In this document: piece after piece, positions 1-7,439 of the stretch | Position numbering within the stretch: position 1 is the stretch's first letter | How the letters are laid out: each line of letters starts with the position of its first letter | From: an uncultured Acidimicrobiales bacterium | GTDB taxonomy: Bacteria > Actinomycetota > Acidimicrobiia > Acidimicrobiales > AC-14 | Reading direction: 5' to 3' | Assembly (NCBI GenBank): GCA_902805665.1 | Contig: CADCTB010000207.1 | Span: 1 to 40,586 of the forward strand | Length of the DNA: 40,586 nucleotides | Program-made: the position numbers and the translations under genes | The notes under the pieces: model-generated | Databases searched by the model: none | The model's input: the letters and a program-made list of their open reading frames with translations, nothing else | What the model was told of the DNA's origin: nothing

Positions 1-1
1 C

Positions 2-292
2 CACCACATGACCCATTGGGAGGACGGCGGAGGGTCCGACACGTCGAATCTGATCTGCCTGTGCCAGCACCACCATCGGCTGCACCATCGGGGCAGACTC
101 GGCATCGAGGGCAACGCCGACGATGCCAATGGAGTGCTGTTCACCGACGACCGGGGGCGGCGGCTGGAGAGCTGCGGAAAGGCCACGACTCCGGGCGACG
201 ACGCGCCCCGACCGCCGGGCAACTGGGTGCCATCGAGTGGCGAGCGCCTGGATCCGTGGGCGATCTACTTCAACGAACAGGTCCCCGCGTGA
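2..292 (+). CDS. HNH endonuclease domain protein, C-terminal fragment (DUF222/13E12-like)
   Basis: This is the tail of a gene that begins left of the window; the frame is open to base 2. The visible part reads HHMTHWEDGGGSDTSNLICL followed by CQHHHRLHHRG. This is the HNH nuclease signature: a His pair, a W-x-x-GG turn, an N-L-x-x-L strand, and a C-x-x-HH-x-x-H helix. The order and the short basic tail match the C-terminal HNH domain of actinobacterial DUF222 (13E12 repeat) proteins, which are common multicopy genes in this phylum. Their role is not established; a DNA-nicking or mobile function is usually assumed. The N-terminal DUF222 part is outside the window, so membership is inferred from the HNH tail alone. 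It ends in TGA 38 bp from the convergent neighbour. Confidence 0.75.
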   Translation, partial: HHMTHWEDGGGSDTSNLICLCQHHHRLHHRGRLGIEGNADDANGVLFTDDRGRRLESCGKATTPGDDAPRPPGNWVPSSGERLDPWAIYFNEQVPA

Positions 293-329
293 GCCTTAGT
301 CGTTGTCGATCATGTAGTCGGTGCGCCTC

Positions 330-899
330 CTACTCGGCTGGTGCTCCTACCTCGAACGTACCGCCTGTGCGCCAGTAGAAACCCTCCCGGCGCTCCACGA
401 GCTCCTCCTCGACCAGGTAGCGGCGGAGGGCGGCGTAGTCGGGATGGAAGCGGCCGAGCAGGTAGTTGACCTGCTCCTCGGGATAGACCCGGCCCGGCTC
501 GAGCTGCCCGGCCAGGAAGTCGAGCACCACCAGCCGCTTCGAGCGTGCCGCCGGGATGTGGCTGAGCTTGCCGTCGACCAGGTAGTTGCGCAGCACCTGG
601 GCCTGGTCGGCCGTGGCCCCCAGCTCCTCGGGCCGGGCTTGGGGACGGTTCGCCGCCGCATGCTGCGCCGCCTCCTTGAACCGTTCGGTGACGACTCTCA
701 GTCCTCCCGTGCCGGCCGTCTCGACGATGCCTCCCCGGATGAGGCGTTCCAGCGCCTTGCGGACCGTCTTGGGCTCGAGGTCGGTGAGCGTCACGATGTC
801 GGGCTCGCTCGTCGCCCCGAGGACGATGGCGCTGACGACCTTCAGCCGGCTCTCCTCGGCCAGCAGCCCGACCAGCGCTTCTGGGCCTGCGTCACTCAT
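330..899 (-). CDS. Winged-helix transcriptional regulator with DUF2087 domain
   Basis: A 189-residue cytosolic protein. Residues about 5-75 look like an ArsR-type winged helix: an AEESRLKVVSAIVLG helix, a recognition segment around TVRKALERLIRGG, then a wing. The C-terminal half has the DUF2087 pattern: a short L-x-H-I-P strand, RLVVLDFLAGQLEPGRVYPE, E-x-VN-x-LL, then H-x-D-x-x-x-LRRYLVE and an R-x-x-x-x-YWR end. I placed the start at the ATG at 899 because homology begins at MSDAGPEALVG. The frame stays open to 1088, but that extension would run into the divergent gene and looks non-coding. No clear Shine-Dalgarno sequence precedes 899, so a leaderless transcript is possible. It is divergent from the DUF899 gene with 100 bp between them. 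Ligand and targets are unknown. Confidence 0.78.
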   Translation of the reverse strand: MSDAGPEALVGLLAEESRLKVVSAIVLGATSEPDIVTLTDLEPKTVRKALERLIRGGIVETAGTGGLRVVTERFKEAAQHAAANRPQARPEELGATADQAQVLRNYLVDGKLSHIPAARSKRLVVLDFLAGQLEPGRVYPEEQVNYLLGRFHPDYAALRRYLVEEELVERREGFYWRTGGTFEVGAPAE

Positions 900-999
900 G
901 AATTGCACGGTACCCCCGGTCCATCGTCCACCGACGAGTTCCTGGCCGGCCATCCGTCCTATGACTGACAGACGCCCGGTACCGGAGGAGAGACGAACC

Positions 1000-1770
1000 A
1001 TGATCACGACGTTTCCAGGAGAGTCAACCGAGTACCGGGCGGCGAGGAACCGTCTGCTCGAGGACGAGATCGCCCTGCGGCGGGCCATGGAGGCCGTCGC
1101 CGTCGCCCGGCGCGCCCTGCCCCCGGGTGGGATCGTGCCGGAGGACTACGTGTTCCAGGCGGCCGGGAGCGACGGCGCCGCCACCGACGTGCGGATGTCG
1201 GAGCTGTTCCGACCCGGCACCGACACCCTCGTCATCTACAACTTCATGTTCCCGCGGGATCGCAGCGACGACCGCCCGGGCCCGGCACGCGGCCGGAGCG
1301 CGCTGCTGCCGCTCCTCGAGAGCCCGTGCCCCTCGTGCACCGCGCTGCTCGACCAGCTCGAAGGCGCGGCCGAGCACGTCGCCGAACACCTGAGCCTGGT
1401 CGTGGCGGCCAAGGCCCCCCTGCCCCGCGTCCTCGGGTTCGCCGAAGAGCGGGGCTGGTCGAGGCTCCGGCTGGTGTCGTCGCTCGCCAACAGCTACAGC
1501 CGCGACTACCTGGGGGAGGAGGACGGAGACCAGCGGCCGATGCTGAACGTCTTCCGGCGCGACGGCGACGCCATCCGCCACTTCTGGGGCTCAGAGCTGA
1601 TGTACGCCCCTACCGACCCGGGGCAGGATCCCCGGCACGTCGGCACCATCGAGCCCCTCTGGAACATGCTCGACTTCACGCCTGCCGGCCGACGGTCCAA
1701 CTGGGACGAGCAGCTGAGCTACCCGGGACACACCGATGAGTTCCGACGTAGTGGTCCGTCAGAAGCATGA
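1000..1770 (+). CDS. DUF899 family thioredoxin-like protein
   Basis: A 256-residue protein of the DUF899 family, which has a predicted thioredoxin-like fold. Family landmarks seen are TEYRAARNRLLEDEIALRR at the N terminus, then LVIYNFMFPRD, a CPSCTALLDQL segment where a CxxC sits at the expected redox position, the GWSRLRLVSS block, and a C-terminal SELMY / P-L-W-N-M-L-D segment. The biochemical reaction is unknown for the family; a redox role is inference from the CxxC. The start ATG at 1000 has a strong GGAGGAG about 10 bp upstream. The frame is open further upstream, but that part is antisense to the neighbouring regulator. The stop overlaps the earliest possible VOC start, so the two may be co-transcribed. 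Confidence 0.82.
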   Translation: MITTFPGESTEYRAARNRLLEDEIALRRAMEAVAVARRALPPGGIVPEDYVFQAAGSDGAATDVRMSELFRPGTDTLVIYNFMFPRDRSDDRPGPARGRSALLPLLESPCPSCTALLDQLEGAAEHVAEHLSLVVAAKAPLPRVLGFAEERGWSRLRLVSSLANSYSRDYLGEEDGDQRPMLNVFRRDGDAIRHFWGSELMYAPTDPGQDPRHVGTIEPLWNMLDFTPAGRRSNWDEQLSYPGHTDEFRRSGPSEA

Positions 1771-1799
1771 CAACGTTCGAGCATCGAGAAGGAGCCACC

Positions 1800-2588
1800 A
1801 TGCCTACCCGAGAGACCGCCCCCACCGGTGCGCCCTGCTGGGTCGACGTCATGACGTCCGACGTCGAAGGCGCCCGTGCGTTCTACGGCCAGCTGTTCGG
1901 CTGGGAGTCCGAGGAGCCCAATGAGGAGCTCGCCGGCTACTTCAACTTCACCAAGGACGGGGTCCGGGTGGCCGGAGGCTTCCGGACCATGCCGGGGGCG
2001 GCCATGCCGGACGTGTGGTCGGTGTACCTGGCCACCGATGACGCCCGGAGCACGGTCGAGGCGGTGAAGGCCAACGGCGGGCAGGTCATGTCGGACGCCA
2101 TGGACGTCCAGGACCTCGGCACCATGGCCGTGGTCACCGACCCGGGCGGCGCGGCGATCGGGATGTGGCAGCCGGGCCGCCACCAGGGCTTCGGGCTCAT
2201 CCGTGATGCAGGGATGCCGGCCTGGTTCGAGCTCCTCACCAGGGACTACGAGGGCGCCGTCGCCTTCTATGAGTCCACCTTCGGCTGGAAGACCCAGACC
2301 ATGAGCGACACGTCGGACTTCCGCTACACCGTGGCCGTCGACGGCGAGGAGCAGCTGGCCGGCGTCATGGACGCCTCCAGCTTCCTTCCCGAGGGGATCC
2401 CCAACCACTGGTCGGTCTACTTCGCGGTGGCGGACACCGACGCCGCCGTCGCCAGGATCACCGAGCTGGGCGGCTCCGTGATCGACACCGCCGAGGACAC
2501 CCCGTACGGCCGCATCGCCACTGCGGCCGACCCGACCGGCGCCCGCTTCAAGCTCGTCGGCCCCAACGAGGCCATGCCGGCTACCTGA
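1800..2588 (+). CDS. VOC family protein with two glyoxalase-like domains
   Basis: A 262-residue protein made of two tandem vicinal-oxygen-chelate domains, at about residues 8-125 and 135-258. Each has the typical opening (CWVDVMTSDVEGARAFYGQL; WFELLTRDYEGAVAFYESTF), a W-S-V-Y strand in the middle, and a closing block ending in DPxGA. Such two-domain proteins are close to hydroxylase-type VOC proteins of streptomycetes and to glyoxalase/bleomycin-resistance-like proteins. The substrate cannot be read from sequence. I chose the ATG at 1800 because GAAGGAG lies 5-11 bp upstream; an in-frame ATG at 1767 lacks this. It follows the DUF899 gene by 29 bp and ends at the convergent hairpin shared with the radical SAM gene. 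Confidence 0.88.
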   Translation: MPTRETAPTGAPCWVDVMTSDVEGARAFYGQLFGWESEEPNEELAGYFNFTKDGVRVAGGFRTMPGAAMPDVWSVYLATDDARSTVEAVKANGGQVMSDAMDVQDLGTMAVVTDPGGAAIGMWQPGRHQGFGLIRDAGMPAWFELLTRDYEGAVAFYESTFGWKTQTMSDTSDFRYTVAVDGEEQLAGVMDASSFLPEGIPNHWSVYFAVADTDAAVARITELGGSVIDTAEDTPYGRIATAADPTGARFKLVGPNEAMPAT

Positions 2589-2601
2589 TCTTCGGGCCGA
2601 G

Positions 2602-2630
2602 GGTGGCGACGGCTCTAGGTCGTCGCCACC
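2602..2630. terminator. Convergent bidirectional terminator hairpin
   Basis: A perfect inverted repeat, GGTGGCGACG - 9 nt - CGTCGCCACC, lies between the VOC stop (2588) and the end of the minus-strand radical SAM gene. The right arm encodes the last codons of the radical SAM protein and its stop codon lies in the loop. There is no U tract, as is common in GC-rich actinobacteria. The position between convergent genes supports termination in both directions. Confidence 0.65.
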
Positions 2631-4087
2631 TTCGCCTTCAAGAACGCCACGTTCAACGCCTCCTGGGCCGGCGCCTGGCTGGCGGCCATGAGGGCGGAGA
2701 TGTCCTCCTTGGCCGCCTCGTACCCGGGCTCGGGCGAGATGTGCGGGTTCCTGTAGCGGTGCGCGTAGTTGAAGTTGGCCGTGCTGAGCGCCATGTGGAA
2801 GACGGTCTCGCGGCCCCTGTAGTTGCGCAGGAAGCGGGCCCGGCGACGGGAGCCCGAGTAGAAGTTCCTGTACGCAGTGGCCAGGCCGGTCTCGAGCTGC
2901 TCCGCAGTCATCTTCTCCGGCTCGAACACGCAGCTGTACATGTTGTACCGCTTCCAGTCGAACGTGGTGATGCGGTCGTCGGCCAGCATGCGGGCGTAGG
3001 TGGCCGTGCCCGGGTACGGGGTCAGGATCGAGAAGTGGGCGACGTCGACGTTGATCTTGTCGACGAACTCGGCCGTCTCGTTGAAGCAGTCGGGGCCCTG
3101 GCTGTCGAAGCCGAAGATGAAGCCGCCCTCGATGCCGGCGCCCGCCTTGTGCACCTTCTCGACGAGCTCGCCGTACTCGCCCGGGCGGTTCTTCTTGTTG
3201 CACTCGACCAGGGCATCGCGGTCGATGCCCTCGAAGCCGACGAACATGGTGCGCAGGCCGCTGCGGGTGGCCAGATCGAGCAGCTCGGTGTTGCGGGCCA
3301 GGCCGATGGACGCCTGGGCGCCCCAGCGGACCTTGACTCCCGAGGAGAGGATCGCCTCGGACAGCTCGCCGCAGAAGTCGAGGTCGGCCGCCAGGTCGTC
3401 GTCGAGGAAGAAGACGTAGGCGAACTCGCCCACGTGCTGGCCCGCCTTCTTGAGGACCCTGATCTCCTCGAGGATCCGGTCGGGCGAGCTGTGGCGGGAG
3501 CCCCGGCCGTTGATGCGGATGACCGAGCAGAAGTCGCAGTTGAACCGGCAGCCCCGGGTGGTCTGCAGCGTGTTCAGGGGGGCGTACCGGTAGATCGGCC
3601 ACTTCTTGAGGATGTCGATCCACTCGTGGTTCATGGGCACGGCGTCCATGTCCTGGAAGTTGCCCTTGTACAGGCGCTGCAGGTTGCCGGCGGCGGCGTC
3701 GGCCAGGACGGTGCCGAAGATGGTGTCGGCCTCACCCGAGACGACTGAATCGCAGTGGCGCAGGGCCTCGACCGGGATCAGCGATGCGTGGACGCCCCCC
3801 AGCACCACCGGCACACCCTTGGCTCGGTAGGCGTCGGCCAGCCGGTAGGCCTGCGGGGCGATCGACGTCCACACGGTGAGGCAGGCCAGATCCGGCGTCT
3901 CGTCGGGGAGCTTCTGGAAGTTCTGGTCGATGACCCTCGGCTCCCATCCGGCCCGGCGGGCGTGGGCGGCCAGCACCAGCAGCGCCATGGGCGGCATGCG
4001 GTGCCCGAAGGTCTGATGGATGCCGGTGCCACCCCACTTGGGGATGATCAGGTGGACGAGGGGCTTGTCTCTCTTGGGCCCGGGCAC
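2615..4087 (-). CDS. B12-binding domain radical SAM protein
   Basis: A 490-residue iron-sulfur enzyme. Residues about 10-135 form a cobalamin-binding-like Rossmann domain (PPMALLVLAAHARRAGWEP; VVLGGVHASL; SGEAD). The radical SAM core starts at TRGCRFNCDFC, with the cluster cysteines C180, C184 and C187. It continues through FLDDDLAAD, FVGFEGID and GGFIFGFD, the usual SAM-binding and barrel strands. A helical C-terminal region of about 130 residues follows. Such enzymes methylate unactivated carbons or rearrange complex substrates, for example in hopanoid or natural-product modification. The specific substrate is not visible here. It starts 9 bp after the P450 stop, so the two are probably one transcript and may act on the same molecule. 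Confidence 0.87.
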   Translation of the reverse strand: MPGPKRDKPLVHLIIPKWGGTGIHQTFGHRMPPMALLVLAAHARRAGWEPRVIDQNFQKLPDETPDLACLTVWTSIAPQAYRLADAYRAKGVPVVLGGVHASLIPVEALRHCDSVVSGEADTIFGTVLADAAAGNLQRLYKGNFQDMDAVPMNHEWIDILKKWPIYRYAPLNTLQTTRGCRFNCDFCSVIRINGRGSRHSSPDRILEEIRVLKKAGQHVGEFAYVFFLDDDLAADLDFCGELSEAILSSGVKVRWGAQASIGLARNTELLDLATRSGLRTMFVGFEGIDRDALVECNKKNRPGEYGELVEKVHKAGAGIEGGFIFGFDSQGPDCFNETAEFVDKINVDVAHFSILTPYPGTATYARMLADDRITTFDWKRYNMYSCVFEPEKMTAEQLETGLATAYRNFYSGSRRRARFLRNYRGRETVFHMALSTANFNYAHRYRNPHISPEPGYEAAKEDISALMAASQAPAQEALNVAFLKAKVATT

Positions 4088-4096
4088 AGGGGAAGG

Positions 4097-5389
4097 CTAC
4101 GTCGCTTTGCGCCCGCCTGCGGGCGGTGCCTCTGCCGGCTGTGCCGCTATTGGCCCGGAGGGCCCTGGGGTGAAGCGGACCCGCAGCTCGTCCAGGCCCC
4201 GGATGACGTAGTGGTCGCGATACGTCGGCTCGGTGGTGGCCAGCTCCAGGTCGGGCAGGCGCCGCAGCATGGTGTCGAAGGCGATCTGGCCCTCCATCCG
4301 GGCGAGCGCCGCCCCCAGGCAGAAGTGGGGGCCGCCGCCGAAGCCGAGGTGGCGGTTGGGCGTGCGGGCGACGTCGAGCCGGTCGGGGTCCGGGAACTGG
4401 TCGGGGTCGCGGTTGGCCGCGCCCAGGATGGCGACGGCCTGCTCGCCCTCGCGGACCATCTCGCCACCGATCTGCACGTCCTGGGTGGCGATGCGGGCGG
4501 TGACGTGCACCGGCCCGTCGTAGCGCAGCAGCTCCTCGACACCGGTACGGATCAGCGACCTGTCGTCGCGGAGACGGGCCAGCTGGTCAGGGTTGCGGAG
4601 CAGGGCGAGGGTGCCGTTGCCCACCAGGTTCATGGTGGTCTCGAAGCCGGCGATGAACAGGAGGGTGGCCGTGCTCAGCAGCTCGGCGTGGCTCAGGCGC
4701 TCACCGTCGTCCTCCGCGGCCAGCATGGCGCTCAACAGGTCGTTCCGGGGCTCCTTGCGCCGCTCATGCACCAGGTCGGTGAAGTACTGGAAGAGGTACA
4801 TGCCGGCCACCATGCCCTTGTCCAGGGCGGCCTTGTCGAGGTAGCCGTCGAGGAGCCGGGAGGCGTCGGCCGACCAGGCCTTGAACTGGTGGCGGTCCTC
4901 GGCCGGCACACCCAGCAGCTCGCAGATGACGACCGTCGGCAGGGGGTAGGCGAAGTCCTCCAGGACGTCCATCTCGCCCGTCTCGACCACTGCGTCGAGC
5001 AGCTCGTCGACCAGCGACTGGATACGCGGCCGCAATGACTCCACCATGCGGGGCGTGAACGCCTGGCTGACCAGCGACCGCAGCCGGGTGTGGTCGGGCG
5101 GGTCGAGGAACATCATCAGGCTGGAGCCGACCTGGCGGACCGGGCTCATGGCGTCGACGTCGGGCCCCTCGGTGAGCAGGGCCGGGTTGGTGCTGAACCG
5201 GGGGTCGCGCAGCAGGGCGGCGCTGTGGTCGTAGCGGGTCAGGACCCAGCTGCCGTCCGGGGCGTGGTGCACCGGCTCCCGCTCGCGGATGAACCGGTAG
5301 ATGCGGTACGGGTCGCCACGGTTCTCGGGCAGCATGGGGCTGCTGAGGTTGGCCTCGGCCAGGGCTGCGGCCAGATCGGTGACGGCCAT
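4097..5389 (-). CDS. Cytochrome P450
   Basis: A 430-residue soluble bacterial P450. The heme-binding loop is FGGGPHFCLG with C357 as thiolate ligand. The I-helix oxygen-activation motif AGFETT is at 247-252, and the K-helix ExxR is E286-x-x-R289. DPPDHTRLR near 96-104 is the usual C-helix segment. The closest look is to CYP107/CYP105-type actinobacterial monooxygenases, but the substrate is unknown. The start is the ATG at 5389 (MAVTDLAAAL); the frame is open to 5590, but that extension is antisense to the divergent acyltransferase gene. It is the first gene of a two-gene unit with the B12 radical SAM enzyme, and no ferredoxin or reductase gene is nearby, so electrons must come from elsewhere. 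Confidence 0.93.
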   Translation of the reverse strand: MAVTDLAAALAEANLSSPMLPENRGDPYRIYRFIREREPVHHAPDGSWVLTRYDHSAALLRDPRFSTNPALLTEGPDVDAMSPVRQVGSSLMMFLDPPDHTRLRSLVSQAFTPRMVESLRPRIQSLVDELLDAVVETGEMDVLEDFAYPLPTVVICELLGVPAEDRHQFKAWSADASRLLDGYLDKAALDKGMVAGMYLFQYFTDLVHERRKEPRNDLLSAMLAAEDDGERLSHAELLSTATLLFIAGFETTMNLVGNGTLALLRNPDQLARLRDDRSLIRTGVEELLRYDGPVHVTARIATQDVQIGGEMVREGEQAVAILGAANRDPDQFPDPDRLDVARTPNRHLGFGGGPHFCLGAALARMEGQIAFDTMLRRLPDLELATTEPTYRDHYVIRGLDELRVRFTPGPSGPIAAQPAEAPPAGGRKAT

Positions 5390-5441
5390 CGGTCCAGGTA
5401 ACCACAGGGAGATCGCCATCGGGCCGCGAGGACGTCTGGTC

Positions 5442-6932
5442 ATGGGCCTGGTGGGAGGGCTGTTGCTGGCGGCCAGCCTGCCGCCCTGGCCGGTCGCGAC
5501 GGGCGCCTGGCCGCTGGGGCTCGTCGGGGCTGCGGTGCTGTACGGGGCGCTCGACGGCGGTACGGGCCGGCAACGGCTGGCGGTGGGCATGGCCGCCGGG
5601 TTCGGCCTCTACCTGCCCGCGCTGGTGTGGATGCGCGACTTCAGCCTGCCCGGCTACCTGGTCGCCACCCTGCTCCAAGCCGCGATCCTGGCGGCCGGGG
5701 TGGCCTTGGTACCGGGCACCGATGCCCGGCGCTGGCGACGGGCGGCGGCGTTCCCGGCCGCGCTCGTGGTCGTCGAGGCGGTCCGGGGCTCCTGGCCGTT
5801 CGGGGGGATGCCCATCTCGGGGATCGACCTCGGCCAGATAGGAGGGCCGCTCGCCCCGGCCGCCCGCATCGGTGGGCGGTTGCTCCTCGTCGCGCTCGTC
5901 GGTGTCGGCGGCCTGGCCCTGGCCGGGCTGGTCCGGCGCCGGTGGCCGGCCGCCTGCGCAGGAGTGGCGGTGGTCGTCGCCATGGCCGCCCTGGGCGTGG
6001 TCGCGCCTGACGGGTCGGTGGACAGGACGCTGAGGGTGGCGGCCGTCCAGGGCGGCGGTCCGAGGGGCCTGCGCGCCGTGGGCCGGGACCCGGCTCCTGT
6101 CTTCCAGCGCCACGTCGACGCCACGGCCGGTGTCCGTCGTCCGGTGGACCTCGTCCTGTGGCCTGAGGACGTGGTCGACATCGAGCGGGAGGTGGCCACC
6201 GCCCCCGAGGGCGCCATCCTCTCCTCGCTTGCCGACTCGCTCGACACCACGCTCGTGGCCGGCGTGGTCCAGGACGAGGAGGGCGGCCGGTTCCGGAACT
6301 CGGCGGTGCCGTGGGGACCCGACGGCGCCATCTATCCCCGGTACGACAAGGTGCACCGGGTGCCGTTCGGCGAGTACGTCCCCGCCCGCAGCTTCTTCGA
6401 CCGCATCGCCGACCTCTCGGCCGTACCCCGCGACGCCACGGCCGGCCGTGGCCCTGCCATCCTCGACACCCCGGCCGGACGGCTCGGCGTGGTCATCAGC
6501 TACGAGGTGTTCTTCCCGGACCGGGCTCGTGAGGCGGTGCGGTCCGGCGGCAGGGTGGTGCTGGTGCCGACCAACGCCGCGTCGTACCGGGACGCCCAGA
6601 TCCCCTCCCAGGAAGTGGCGGCGGCCCGCTTGCGGGGCCTGGAGACGGGCCGGTGGGTGGTGCAGGCTGCGCCGACCGGCTACAGCGCGGTGATCGACCA
6701 TCGGGGCGACGTGCGGGTCCAGGGCGGGCTGGGCGGCGCGGAGATCCTCCATGACGACGTGGACCTGCGCACCGGCCGCACCCTCTACGTCACCCTGGGC
6801 TCAACCCCGTGGCTGGCGGCAGCGGTTGTCGTCCTGCTCCTTGCCAGTAGAAAACCTGAGTGGATGACTAGCAGGTTTGTTGACCAACGAAGCCGGAGTG
6901 GGTACAATGAAGGCACATCGCACCGATCCTGA
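5442..6932 (+). CDS. lnt: Apolipoprotein N-acyltransferase homologue with Ser in place of catalytic Cys
   Basis: A 496-residue membrane protein. Hydrophobic helices fill about residues 1-185 (for example GLVGGLLLAASLPPWP, LVATLLQAAILAAGVAL and AACAGVAVVVAMAALGVV). A nitrilase-fold domain follows from about 195 to 440, then a last membrane helix near 455-468. This is the Lnt layout: transfer of a third acyl chain to the N-terminal Cys of lipoproteins. The triad positions are E242 (LWPED), K303 (YDKVHRVPFGEY) and residue 353, which is Ser (VISYE) where Lnt normally has Cys (ICYE). The codon is AGC at 6498-6500. The last ~27 residues run through the hsp20 promoter and may not matter for function. 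Whether the Ser form acylates is unknown. The ATG at 5442 is the first reasonable start after the divergent P450. Confidence 0.82.
   Translation: MGLVGGLLLAASLPPWPVATGAWPLGLVGAAVLYGALDGGTGRQRLAVGMAAGFGLYLPALVWMRDFSLPGYLVATLLQAAILAAGVALVPGTDARRWRRAAAFPAALVVVEAVRGSWPFGGMPISGIDLGQIGGPLAPAARIGGRLLLVALVGVGGLALAGLVRRRWPAACAGVAVVVAMAALGVVAPDGSVDRTLRVAAVQGGGPRGLRAVGRDPAPVFQRHVDATAGVRRPVDLVLWPEDVVDIEREVATAPEGAILSSLADSLDTTLVAGVVQDEEGGRFRNSAVPWGPDGAIYPRYDKVHRVPFGEYVPARSFFDRIADLSAVPRDATAGRGPAILDTPAGRLGVVISYEVFFPDRAREAVRSGGRVVLVPTNAASYRDAQIPSQEVAAARLRGLETGRWVVQAAPTGYSAVIDHRGDVRVQGGLGGAEILHDDVDLRTGRTLYVTLGSTPWLAAAVVVLLLASRKPEWMTSRFVDQRSRSGYNEGTSHRS
6852..6878. promoter_or_regulatory. Perfect inverted repeat upstream of the hsp20 promoter (candidate operator)
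   Basis: AAACCTG - 13 nt - CAGGTTT is a perfect 7-bp inverted repeat. It ends one base before the -35 hexamer of the hsp20 promoter. Inside it AGT and ACT can extend the pairing with a 2-nt bulge, so an RNA hairpin is also possible. It does not match CIRCE (TTAGCACTC-N9-GAGTGCTAA) or HAIR (CTTGAGT-N7-ACTCAAG), although AACCTGAGT faintly recalls the left HAIR arm. Role as a heat-shock repressor site is inference. Confidence 0.5.
6880..6908 (+). promoter_or_regulatory. Sigma-70-type promoter for hsp20
   Basis: TTGACC at 6880-6885 and TACAAT at 6903-6908 are separated by exactly 17 bp, a near-consensus -35/-10 pair that stands out in this GC-rich sequence. The hsp20 Shine-Dalgarno GAAGGAGGG (6931-6939) and ATG (6949) follow. 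The promoter lies within the 3' end of the preceding acyltransferase reading frame. Confidence 0.8.
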
Positions 6933-6948
6933 AGGAGGGTATCCCTAG

Positions 6949-7398
6949 ATGTTGATGCGTTTCGATCCCTTCCGTGACCTCGACCGGCTGACCCAGAACC
7001 TGTGGGGTGGCGACGTACGCCGGCTCAACGGCGTGCCCATGGACGCCTACCGCAAGGGCTCCGAGTTCCTGGTCCACTTCGACGTGCCGGGCATCGACCC
7101 CGACAGCATCGAGCTCACGGTGGAGAAGAACGTGCTGACCGTCAGCGCGGAGCGCACCCGTCAGTGGGGCGACGACGTCGAGGAGATCGTCGTCAGCGAG
7201 CGGCCGGTCGGCACCTTCAGCCGTCAGCTGTTCCTGGGCGAGACCCTGGACTCCGAGCACATCCAGGCCGCGTGCCAGAACGGCGTCCTCACCCTGCGCA
7301 TCCCCGTGGCCGAGGCCGCCAAGCCCCGCAAGGTCGAGATCAGCTCGAGCGGCGACAACCAGTCCACCGCCATCCCCGCGCAGAGCACTTCCAGCTAG
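6949..7398 (+). CDS. Hsp20 / alpha-crystallin family small heat-shock protein
   Basis: A 149-residue small heat-shock chaperone that holds unfolding proteins. The alpha-crystallin domain spans about residues 33-131: AYRKGSEFLVHFDVPGIDPD, then LTVEKNVLTVSAER, then GTFSRQLFLGETLD, ending in the family signature A-x-x-x-NGVLTLRIPV. The N terminus MLMRFDPFRDLDRLTQNLW is typical of actinobacterial Hsp18/Hsp20. The C-terminal tail is Ser/Thr-rich and lacks an obvious IxI anchor. The start at 6949 is set by GAAGGAGGG 9 bp upstream; an ATG two codons later is also possible. A strong promoter and an inverted repeat directly upstream suggest its own stress-regulated transcription. Confidence 0.94.
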   Translation: MLMRFDPFRDLDRLTQNLWGGDVRRLNGVPMDAYRKGSEFLVHFDVPGIDPDSIELTVEKNVLTVSAERTRQWGDDVEEIVVSERPVGTFSRQLFLGETLDSEHIQAACQNGVLTLRIPVAEAAKPRKVEISSSGDNQSTAIPAQSTSS

Positions 7399-7439
7399 CC
7401 GTTTGATTCCCGGCCCGGGCGCGGTCAGGCTCCTGCACC

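Noticed and set aside
2603-5038. Long open plus-strand frames opposite the radical SAM and P450 genes
   Set aside because: They encode low-complexity Arg/Gly/Val/Asp-rich sequences with no motifs and run antisense to genes with clear catalytic motifs; typical shadow frames in GC-rich DNA.
4764-6752. Long minus-strand frame spanning the P450/acyltransferase junction
   Set aside because: Low-complexity Pro/Arg/His-rich translation overlapping two real divergent genes; no ribosome site and no family pattern.
6852-6878. CIRCE or HAIR heat-shock operator
   Set aside because: The inverted repeat arms AAACCTG/CAGGTTT do not match either consensus beyond a short accidental overlap.
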